Positions 1 to 5,350 of a stretch of DNA of 6,245 nucleotides are shown here, one piece after another (the stretch's first letter is position 1; each line of letters starts with the position of its first letter). This stretch comes from CAZMGD01 sp964565705 (lineage in GTDB: Bacteria > Actinomycetota > Acidimicrobiia > Acidimicrobiales > Ilumatobacteraceae): contig CAZMGD010000172.1 in the NCBI GenBank assembly GCA_964565705.1, forward strand, positions 1 to 6,245, read 5' to 3'. Made by a program: the position numbers and the translations under genes. Under the pieces are notes generated by a model. It ran no database searches, was not told the origin of the DNA, and saw only the letters and a list, made by a program, of their open reading frames with translations.

Positions 1-175
1 GCTCGTACGCAGCGGCCGCCGCACGCGCCCCGGCGTGAGCGGCCGAATCGACATCACTCGACGAACCCGTGACCCGAAGTGCGCCGACGACGAAGAACCC
101 GACGGCCAAGAGCGCCACGACCGCAAAAGCGGCCTCGACCCCGGCCGAACCTCGATCCCGGCCGATAGTCGTCAT
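1..175 (-). CDS. TadE/TadG-like pseudopilin, partial (runs off left edge)
   Basis: 58 codons of an N-terminus, open to the window edge. A short leader MTTIGRDRG gives a prepilin cleavage candidate G9/S10, followed by SAGVE with the classical Glu at +5 (residue 14), a hydrophobic helix (about 15-34: AAFAVVALLAVGFFVVGALR) and the start of a mature domain containing DSAAHAGARAAAAA, a pattern typical of TadE/TadG-like proteins (alanine-rich helix after the membrane anchor). The ATG at 175 overlaps the preceding stop as ATGA; a weak AGGGTGG lies just upstream. It is the third protein in a row with a DRG cleavage site. Whether it is a short TadE-like or a longer TadG-like protein cannot be told from this fragment. 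Confidence 0.8.
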   Translation of the reverse strand, partial: MTTIGRDRGSAGVEAAFAVVALLAVGFFVVGALRVTGSSSDVDSAAHAGARAAAAAYE

Positions 176-582
176 GGTCCACCCTGGGCTTCGAACTGCT
201 CGACGTGCGCAGCACCTGTGGCCGTAACGGTGATCGTTCCGAAGAACGGCAGGATCGAGACAACTCGCGCTGTGGACGTCACGGTCACGGTGTCGCCGGT
301 ACTGGACGCCGCGGATGAATGCGATTCAACGAGGGAACCGGCAGCCTCCTCGACAAGGGAGTCAGCAAGAGACGAACCGGCTTCGGGTGTTGAACCTTGG
401 CGAGCGCCGGCGACCGCACCATCCTGGGCCGCTCCCGCCACCACTGTCCGTGCGTAGTAGGCGAGGCTGAACTGCACGACGAACAGAAGTGCGAGCAGAA
501 CGACCGGGACCATGATGACGGTGGCGGTCACCTCGCCACGATCCCGGTCGCTCTCTGTAGCGCGACCACGTCGCCGGGCTAT
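172..582 (-). CDS. TadE-like minor pilin/pseudopilin, start codon uncertain (candidate ATA)
   Basis: 136 aa if begun at ATA 582. A basic leader (ARRRGR...) ends in DRDRG, with cleavage candidate G16/E17, then EVTAT, a hydrophobic helix (about 22-38) and a TadE-type segment FSLAYYARTVVAGAAQDGAVAGAR, then a Ser-rich stretch and a beta-rich C-terminus (VTVTSTARVVSILPFFGTITVTATG). TadE proteins are membrane-anchored pseudopilins of the Tad system. No ATG, GTG or TTG lies in frame between the flp stop and the cleavage motif. The ATA overlaps the flp stop as ATAG. GTG 531 or ATG 513 would remove the leader and part of the motif. An ATG at 873 is in frame but would read across the whole flp gene and lacks a ribosome site. 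The body is confident; the start is not. The stop overlaps the next gene as ATGA. Confidence 0.78.
   Translation of the reverse strand: MARRRGRATESDRDRGEVTATVIMVPVVLLALLFVVQFSLAYYARTVVAGAAQDGAVAGARQGSTPEAGSSLADSLVEEAAGSLVESHSSAASSTGDTVTVTSTARVVSILPFFGTITVTATGAAHVEQFEAQGGP
521..546. repeat. 26-bp direct repeat, copy 1 (TadE-like gene)
   Basis: Matches 679-704 at 25 of 26 bases; the single difference is base 529 (C) against 687 (G). It encodes the DRGEVTA core of the prepilin cleavage site in the TadE-like gene. The copies lie 158 bases apart. Confidence 0.8.
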
Positions 583-782
583 GGGCTGGGAACGTTGTTG
601 GCGTTCGTGGTGATCCTCGTGGCGATGATCGTTCCCGCGGCAATTGCCGCGATGACGAGAAGCACGATCAGCACGGTCGTGGCGGTGACCTCGCCACGAT
701 CCCGTGGTTCGCGGATCTGGTCCCGCGCCGCGTCGCTGACCATCCGCCAGGCAGTCAGCAGCGCTACTTGGATGTTGAGCAT
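579..782 (-). CDS. Flp-like small prepilin (candidate major pilin)
   Basis: 67 aa. It has a 30-residue hydrophilic leader ending in DRG, a prepilin-type cleavage candidate G30/E31, then EVTAT and a hydrophobic helix (about 36-54: VLIVLLVIAAIAAGTIIA), then a short polar tail (TRITTNANNVPSP). Size, leader-helix-tail plan and place directly after tadC match Flp pilins, which polymerise through the helix. The usual Glu-Tyr pair near +5 of the mature protein is absent: +5 is Thr and Glu sits at +1, so this is not a textbook Flp sequence. The ATG is well supported by AAGGG seven bases upstream. The tail resembles the Flp C-terminus in general character. The alternative is a second TadE-like minor pilin. 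The 26-bp segment encoding its cleavage site is repeated in the next gene. Confidence 0.75.
   Translation of the reverse strand: MLNIQVALLTAWRMVSDAARDQIREPRDRGEVTATTVLIVLLVIAAIAAGTIIATRITTNANNVPSP
679..704. repeat. 26-bp direct repeat, copy 2 (Flp-like gene)
   Basis: Partner of 521-546. It encodes the same residues in the Flp-like prepilin, although the two genes are in different reading frames relative to each other. Likely duplication or gene conversion of the signal region, or strong codon-level conservation. Confidence 0.8.
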
Positions 783-869
783 GGTTCTTCCCTTCGTGTG
801 AAGCGGCCTGGTTGATCGACGTCAAGTCGTGTCGGGCCGAGGCGACACGGGACGTTTCGGGCAACGACG
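783..869 (-). promoter_or_regulatory. Spacer before the Flp-like pilin, holding the pilin Shine-Dalgarno
   Basis: 87 bases, the only gap in an otherwise overlapping operon. Next to the pilin ATG it carries GAAGGG/AAGGGAAG (787-795), about seven bases before the start and the strongest purine run near any start here. A small hairpin (792-803, CTTC/GAAG arms) could partly cover it. At 812-825 lies a 14-base imperfect palindrome with TTGA/TCAA arms. A leader or processing role allowing higher pilin translation is inference; no convincing promoter was found. Confidence 0.45.
828..849 (-). other. 7-bp inverted repeat in the tadC-pilin spacer
   Basis: Arms CGTGTCG (828-834) and CGACACG (843-849) pair perfectly around an eight-base loop. 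There is no run of T after it in the direction of transcription, so it is not a standard intrinsic terminator. It could be an RNA stabiliser, processing site or partial attenuator between the machinery genes and the pilin; a 7-bp stem in GC-rich DNA may also be chance. Confidence 0.35.
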
Positions 870-1733
870 TCATGGCGTCGATAGTGCGGCCAGCGCCGGG
901 TAGCCGATGAGAATGAGAAAGCCGGCGAACATCAGGGCAACCGGAAGAACCATCGTTTCCGAGCGCGACTGGGCCTCGTACTCGAGCGCCGCAATGTCGC
1001 GCTGGCGAATCGCTGCGGACTTGGCCACGAGCGACTCGCGCACCAAGGCGCCACCGCCGGCCAGCGTCATCGAGGCGCACAGCTCCTCGAGTTCGGCCAC
1101 CCCGAGATGGTCGCCGAGTTCGCCGAGACGCTGCCAGGGCGGCTCGCGGCGTGCCTGCGCGGCCGACAGAGCGGATCGAAGGTGACGGAATGCCGGACCT
1201 CGACCCGACGCGACCGCGTCGAACATTGCCGTCTCGACGCCTGCGCCACCCGCCATAAGGATCGCAACCAGTTCGAGGTACGCAGAGAGCGCATGGCGGA
1301 ACTCGCGACGGGCCTTCTCGGCGTCGTCTCGCAGATCGATGCGGGCGTACAGCCAACCTGCGACCGCACCGCCGACGGTAGCGAGCAACAACACGGCGAG
1401 AGGGAAGTAGTCGACCACGTTGACCACCGTGAGTACAACGAACGACAGCGCCGGTGTTGCACCCATCGCAGCCCACACGAACCGATCCCTGATGTAGCGG
1501 CCCAACGTGCGCTCGCACACAGCAAGGTCAGCGGCACGGCTCGGCGATGGCCGACCCGCGAGCGACGAGAGCATCTGGTCGCGTCGCGTCGATGGGTGAT
1601 TCGCCGTTCGGGGCCGATGGAGTTCCGCAACGATCGCCGAAAGCGGGGGCGTTGAGCCCACCGCTCCACGAAGCATGAGTGCTACTCCGCCGCCCGCGAG
1701 CGACGCAGCGAGGACCATCGCGAACAGCATCAC
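870..1733 (-). CDS. tadC: TadC-like type II/IV secretion inner-membrane platform protein
   Basis: 287 aa. An N-terminal membrane helix (about 3-24) is followed by a long charged cytoplasmic stretch (about 35-88), two helices (about 91-108 and 112-130), a T2SSF helical domain (about 140-255: ALSAYLELVAILMAGGAGVETA, then LGELGDHLGVAELEEL) and a last helix (about 262-284). It is the second platform subunit of the Tad machine. The start is GTG 1733 (GTGA overlap with tadB, AAGGGG ten bases upstream) or the next codon ATG 1730; spacing favours GTG. The gene is followed by the only intergenic spacer of the operon. An ATG at 873 overlaps its stop as ATGA but has no ribosome site and is not taken as a gene start. 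Confidence 0.9.
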   Translation of the reverse strand: MMLFAMVLAASLAGGGVALMLRGAVGSTPPLSAIVAELHRPRTANHPSTRRDQMLSSLAGRPSPSRAADLAVCERTLGRYIRDRFVWAAMGATPALSFVVLTVVNVVDYFPLAVLLLATVGGAVAGWLYARIDLRDDAEKARREFRHALSAYLELVAILMAGGAGVETAMFDAVASGRGPAFRHLRSALSAAQARREPPWQRLGELGDHLGVAELEELCASMTLAGGGALVRESLVAKSAAIRQRDIAALEYEAQSRSETMVLPVALMFAGFLILIGYPALAALSTP

Positions 1734-2572
1734 GGCTCGGCTGCCCCTTCGATCCCGCTCAGCAGACGAGGCGACGAGGTCGGTCGACCCAGCTGTACTA
1801 ACCCCCAGAGCGCGCCGGCGAACAGGGCACCGATGCCGATCAGCACGAGTTGGCCCGTAGCGGTGTCGTACGGCTCCATGAAGGTCGGCGAGAACACCAT
1901 CAACACGACGGCGAGACCGAAGGTGATTGCGACCAACGCCTTCGATGACGCATAGGTGCGCGCCCGGCCGGTCTCGACGCGCAAGCGCATCGCTGTCTGC
2001 TCACGCGCCGACACGGCGATCTGCGACAGCAGATCGCTCAGTCGTTGGGCTTGTCGCTCAGCCGCGATCACCAACGACGCGACGACGAGGTCCGCGACGG
2101 GGTCATCGACGTCGACAGCGAACTGGCGCAATGCGTCGGTCAACGAACCGCGCTCGGCACGCACCGACAGCGCTTGCACTTCAGTGCGGATTGCCGCAGG
2201 CGCAACCTGCGCGGTGATGCCGATCGCCTCCTGCAACCCTGCATGGGAACTGATGGTGTCGCGCAGCATCTCGGCCCACGCGGCGATCCCGTCACTTCGC
2301 GCCATCGCTTCGTCGCGACGCCGTCGGACACCGAGCAGCATCGGCGCGACCAACGCGGTCGCAGCTGCGAGCACTCCCGCAGCCGGCCAACCGGTGATGA
2401 GCACTGCGATTGCGAACGAGCCGACGACGAGGCTCGCTCGCCACCACACATCGTCCCATCGGATCGATGCGCGTCGTCGTGGGTATTCGGGAACACCGGC
2501 CCATCCGACGATGGCCAGCCACAGGCCCCCGGCGGCGAGCAGCCCCACGATCGCACCGGCCAACGCCCTCAT
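1730..2572 (-). CDS. tadB: TadB-like type II/IV secretion inner-membrane platform protein
   Basis: 280 aa integral membrane protein of the T2SSF (GspF) type. Membrane helices are visible at about 3-25, 46-62, 64-82, 211-228 and 241-260, with the cytoplasmic helical T2SSF region at about 98-205 (WAEMLRDTISSHAGLQEAI, DLVVASLVIAAERQAQRLSDLL, RTYASSK.L). TadB with TadC forms the membrane platform coupling the CpaF motor to pilin insertion. The ATG at 2572 overlaps the cpaF stop as ATGA, with GGGAG nine bases upstream. The stop TGA overlaps the tadC start. The order ATPase-TadB-TadC is the standard tad order, which is why this is called TadB rather than TadC. Nothing is truncated. Confidence 0.92.
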   Translation of the reverse strand: MRALAGAIVGLLAAGGLWLAIVGWAGVPEYPRRRASIRWDDVWWRASLVVGSFAIAVLITGWPAAGVLAAATALVAPMLLGVRRRRDEAMARSDGIAAWAEMLRDTISSHAGLQEAIGITAQVAPAAIRTEVQALSVRAERGSLTDALRQFAVDVDDPVADLVVASLVIAAERQAQRLSDLLSQIAVSAREQTAMRLRVETGRARTYASSKALVAITFGLAVVLMVFSPTFMEPYDTATGQLVLIGIGALFAGALWGLVQLGRPTSSPRLLSGIEGAAEP

Positions 2573-3876
2573 CGGAACCCGCTCCCGAGAAGGCTCGAGT
2601 CGAATCCGGCGTGGGCGAGCACGCGGTCGTGTCGCTGGTCGAGTCGACGCAGGGTGGAGGTCGACCCGTTCACGTCGCGAGTCATGATCGTGTTGGTCGT
2701 GCAGCGCTGGCCGTCGAAACCGGCCACTTCGAGCACCTCGGTGACGTGGCGTCGACCGTCGGCGCCGCGTTCGAGATGCACGACGAAGTCGATCGCCTGG
2801 TGTAGCTGATTGTGTGCGACCTCGGGCGGGAGGCGATCGTCGCCAGTGCCGAGGTACAGCGCGAGCTTGTCGAGCGCACCGATCGCTGATGCAGAATGGA
2901 CCGTCGTCAACGACGACTGGCCGTGTGTCATCGCCTTGAGCATCGGCACAGCGGCGTCGGAATCACGCACCTCTCCACACACCAGCCAGTCGGGCCGATA
3001 CCGCAGCGCGTGCTTCACCTGCTCGCCCTGCGTGATCGCGCCCTCGCCTTCGTTGTTGGCAAGCCGGGCCTCCCACGATTCGACGTTCGGATGGGCAACG
3101 GCGTCGAACAGGTCAAGTTCCGCGGTGTCCTCGATCACCACCACCCGCTCGTGCGGCTCGAGCTCACCGAGACACGCTCGGACCAGCGTGGTCTTGCCCG
3201 AGCCAGTCGGTCCCGAGAACACGATTCTGATCTCGCTGGACGCCATGCACGCGCGGAGCAGGTCGGCCACAACGGGCGTCACCATCTCGCGGCCGACCAG
3301 ATCGGCGAGCCGCACCTTGCCGAGGGTGTTGCGGCGAAGGGCGAACGAGACGTGCTTGGAGACGTCGCGTGTCGCTGCGAGGCGGAGGCCATCGCCAAGG
3401 CGCATGACGAGGAGCGGTGCTTGCGGGTTGAACTGGCGCTCGGTCCGGCCTGCGGTGCGCGCCAGATGCGACAACCAGGCGACGAGTTCCGCCTCCGACG
3501 ACCAGAGTCGCTCGAGGAGCTGCTCGATCGTGCCGTCAGACCTGTAGATGAAGACGATGTCATAGCGCGTCGCCACGACCTCCTCGACGGATTGGTCCGC
3601 CAGCAGCAACTCGACCGGACCCAGACCAACGGTGAGCGCGACCACTCGATCCACCAACATCCGCTCGGCGTCGTCGTCGAGCATCGGGCTGCCGTTGGCC
3701 ATCCGCTCGGCATCGATCTGTTGCAGCCGCTCGCGCAGAATCGAGTCGGCCAACGCCTCCTGGCCCGAGCGCGACAGCGGCGGCTTGCCCGCCTGCACCC
3801 GCGAGGTCGCCTCGCCGACGAGCGCCTCCTGAACGGCCCTCGTGAGCGACGTCACGAGTGCTGGTTCGGCGGCCAT
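2569..3876 (-). CDS. cpaF: CpaF/TadA Tad-pilus secretion ATPase
   Basis: 435 aa, the hexameric AAA-like motor of the GspE/VirB11 superfamily that powers pilin assembly at the cytoplasmic face of the membrane. An N-terminal helical region (about 1-85) leads into the N-domain (VGLGPVELLLAD, SVEEV). The catalytic domain has Walker A GPTGSGKTT (222-230), an acidic box VVIEDTAEL (246-254), a Walker B region RPDWLVCGEVR (294-304) and a His box THGQSSLTTVHS (317-328). Residues 305-308 (DSDA) differ from the usual G.EA after GEVR. The last 40 residues are a variable tail. The open frame reaches 4137 inside the previous gene; the start is ATG 3876 or GTG 3879, adjacent codons sharing the GGAGG at 3887-3891 and both overlapping the upstream TGA. 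The stop overlaps the tadB start as ATGA. Length fits CpaF proteins of actinobacteria. Confidence 0.95.
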   Translation of the reverse strand: MAAEPALVTSLTRAVQEALVGEATSRVQAGKPPLSRSGQEALADSILRERLQQIDAERMANGSPMLDDDAERMLVDRVVALTVGLGPVELLLADQSVEEVVATRYDIVFIYRSDGTIEQLLERLWSSEAELVAWLSHLARTAGRTERQFNPQAPLLVMRLGDGLRLAATRDVSKHVSFALRRNTLGKVRLADLVGREMVTPVVADLLRACMASSEIRIVFSGPTGSGKTTLVRACLGELEPHERVVVIEDTAELDLFDAVAHPNVESWEARLANNEGEGAITQGEQVKHALRYRPDWLVCGEVRDSDAAVPMLKAMTHGQSSLTTVHSASAIGALDKLALYLGTGDDRLPPEVAHNQLHQAIDFVVHLERGADGRRHVTEVLEVAGFDGQRCTTNTIMTRDVNGSTSTLRRLDQRHDRVLAHAGFDSSLLGSGFR

Positions 3877-4634
3877 CACGTCGCGACCTCCACGACCGGT
3901 TGGTTCGAGGCGGAGGGCGTCGGGGCGATCAAGGCCGCTGCGCGGTCGGCGACATCGAGTGCCTGGCGCCACGCCCACGTTCGCCGGGCGCGCCGTCCGC
4001 AGAGCGCGAGGCCGGCGCTTTGTACGAGGTCGTCTCTCGCGTCGACGCACCAGACCGCGTCTGCCCGCGAGAACTCCTGGAGGTCGTCGACGGCGAACGG
4101 TGTCTGGCCGCACACGAGCAGCGCGATCGTCGAGCATCGTCGCCGCAGGGTCGCGACACGCGTGGGCACCTGCACCAGGTCCTCGCTGCGTGATCCGAAG
4201 ACGAGCACGGTGAGTGCCGAAGCGTCGACCAGCTTGAGCGCAGGACTCATCTCCTCGAGCCGTCCCGCATCGACGAACCAGACCCGTTGATCGGCGGCGA
4301 GGCGCACGGCGGTCGCGTCGGACGCCGCCACCCAGACCGCCCGGGCGCGCTCCCCCGTCTCGGGTTCAGGCATCACCCACACGTGGCTGTAGGCCATCCG
4401 CGCGAACGGCTCGACGTCAAGAAGCTCGGCGTCATTGCGACGAAGGCTGGCGAGGAACGCCGCAACACCCGGCTCCACACCCAACCCGTACCGTGCACCG
4501 AGCACTCCGCCGGCCGGGTCTGCCTCGAGCACGACCCGCTCGATCCGGAACTCGGGCGGCCACGCCGCGGCGAGGAGCACTGCCCACGACGTCACGCCGG
4601 GTGCGCCCCGAATGGACCCGAGTGCCACGATCAC
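3876..4634 (-). CDS. CpaE/TadZ-like ParA/MinD-fold protein with degenerate P-loop
   Basis: 252 aa from a GTG start. The fold looks like the ParA/MinD family: strand IVALGS, then a loop RGAPGVTS (9-16) in the place of the deviant Walker A KGGxGKT, a helix, and an EADPAGG switch-like segment (37-43), then alternating hydrophobic strands (VWFVDAG, ALTVLVFGS, IALLVCG). CpaE/TadZ proteins localise the Tad secretion ATPase at the pole or membrane. Both lysines of the P-loop are absent (R and V instead), so ATP hydrolysis is doubtful. The GTG at 4634 is preferred over the ATG at 4661 because it gives a GTGA overlap with the cpaB stop and has GGGAG seven bases upstream; the ATG would overlap cpaB by 31 bases with no clear ribosome site. 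The stop overlaps the start of the CpaF gene. Position between cpaB and cpaF supports the assignment more than sequence does. Confidence 0.8.
   Translation of the reverse strand: MIVALGSIRGAPGVTSWAVLLAAAWPPEFRIERVVLEADPAGGVLGARYGLGVEPGVAAFLASLRRNDAELLDVEPFARMAYSHVWVMPEPETGERARAVWVAASDATAVRLAADQRVWFVDAGRLEEMSPALKLVDASALTVLVFGSRSEDLVQVPTRVATLRRRCSTIALLVCGQTPFAVDDLQEFSRADAVWCVDARDDLVQSAGLALCGRRARRTWAWRQALDVADRAAALIAPTPSASNQPVVEVAT
3887..3891 (-). promoter_or_regulatory. Shine-Dalgarno of cpaF
   Basis: GGAGG within the end of the CpaE-like gene, seven bases before GTG 3879 and ten before ATG 3876. Spacing slightly favours the GTG; codon preference favours the ATG. The protein differs by a single residue. 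Confidence 0.55.
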
Positions 4635-5350
4635 TCGCCCGCTCCCACCAGTGAGAGCCACAGCAGGCCGTCAGCCGCGGCTTGCGCCACGGCGCCCTGC
4701 GCCTCGACAGGAACCACGACGGCCACCCAGAGCTTCGCTGACGGCGAGCTCGCGGATGCGCGCTCGACCGACCACACCGTGCCCGACGCCAGGGTGGCTG
4801 CAGACGAAGTGGACGACTCCTGGGTCGGAGCACCGGTCGTGCTTTCGATCCCGAGCAGCTCGACCCGATCCCCAGAGCGGAGCCCCGCGACAGGCGCCGC
4901 TCCCGGATCGAGGGAAGCACCCACGACCACCATGCCAGGCGGGATCACCTGGCCGGCCTCGGCAAACAGGTCAGTGTTCAGCACGGTGCCCGCCGGGATC
5001 GGACCTCGTGCCGAGCGCCCGATGACGAGGTCCTGTTGGTCCGACATGATTGCTCGGAGACCTCCCGATTTGCTCATCTCGACAACGGTTAGGTCGGCAG
5101 CAATGATCACCTCGCCTGGCTCGATGTTGCGTCCTGCGACGACGACGGACATCTGTTGCGAGGTCACGCTGAACACCCATGCGCCCAGGACAGCGGCGAC
5201 GCCGATTAGGAGCGCTCCGAGCAAGACCCACGACGGCTTTCGATGAGTTGGGCCGCCGATTGAAACGACCGATGGCGCCGCCACGGGGGCGTGCTCTCGA
5301 TGGCCGTTGGGCGATGGTCGGTCAGCTGTCCGAAGTGTGGTGCGAGCCAT
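4631..5350 (-). CDS. cpaB: CpaB/RcpC-like SAF-domain Flp pilus assembly protein
   Basis: 239 aa. A basic and proline-rich cytoplasmic N-terminus (1-40) is followed by one transmembrane helix (about 41-63) and then a SAF domain (about 67-130) with the usual features: V.AGRNIEPGEVI, a D-L-T-V following strand, an IGR.ARGPIPAG turn, and VLNTDLF. After it comes a short beta-rich region (about 135-170, including RSGDRVELL) and a Ser/Thr linker. CpaB/RcpC proteins sit in the envelope and are needed for Tad pilus assembly; in diderms they work with the secretin, which is missing here, so a cell-wall-facing role is inferred. The open frame extends upstream to 5740 inside the previous gene, but the ATG at 5350 is chosen because AAGGAG lies seven bases before it and it overlaps the preceding TGA. 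Its own stop overlaps the next gene as GTGA. Length is at the short end for the family. Confidence 0.88.
   Translation of the reverse strand: MARTTLRTADRPSPNGHREHAPVAAPSVVSIGGPTHRKPSWVLLGALLIGVAAVLGAWVFSVTSQQMSVVVAGRNIEPGEVIIAADLTVVEMSKSGGLRAIMSDQQDLVIGRSARGPIPAGTVLNTDLFAEAGQVIPPGMVVVGASLDPGAAPVAGLRSGDRVELLGIESTTGAPTQESSTSSAATLASGTVWSVERASASSPSAKLWVAVVVPVEAQGAVAQAAADGLLWLSLVGAGE
4642..4646 (-). promoter_or_regulatory. Shine-Dalgarno deciding the GTG start at 4634
   Basis: GGGAG on the minus strand, seven bases before GTG 4634 and inside the 3' end of cpaB. It lies within the coding sequence that an ATG start at 4661 would imply, so it argues for the shorter CpaE-like protein. Confidence 0.55.

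Noticed and set aside
579..600. Programmed -1 frameshift joining flp to the TadE-like frame
   Set aside because: The TadE frame is the -1 frame and is open through flp, but no slippery heptamer is present near the flp end. The two proteins also each have their own cleavage motif.
797..825. Promoter-like TTGACG with a 17-base spacer to TTCACA on the minus strand before flp
   Set aside because: The -10 match is poor and the implied transcription start would fall in or beyond the flp ribosome site.
828..849. Intrinsic terminator after tadC
   Set aside because: The stem is only 7 bp and no T tract follows in the transcribed direction; downstream genes belong to the same pathway.
172..873. TadE-like gene starting at ATG 873, which overlaps the tadC stop as ATGA
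   Set aside because: It would encode about 97 residues of low-complexity Arg/His sequence overlapping all of flp, and no ribosome site precedes the ATG. Kept only as an alternative in the TadE start discussion.
172..1518. Minus-strand frame open for 448 codons across tadC, flp and the TadE-like gene
   Set aside because: Upstream of about 582 its translation is Arg/Gly/His-rich and lies out of frame over well-supported tadC and flp genes. Only the last 136 codons are a real gene.
2896..4290. Plus-strand open frame of 464 codons antisense to cpaF and the CpaE-like gene
   Set aside because: Translation is rich in Arg, His and Gln with no domain or membrane pattern. It lies opposite a gene with all CpaF motifs, and long antisense frames are expected in GC-rich coding DNA.
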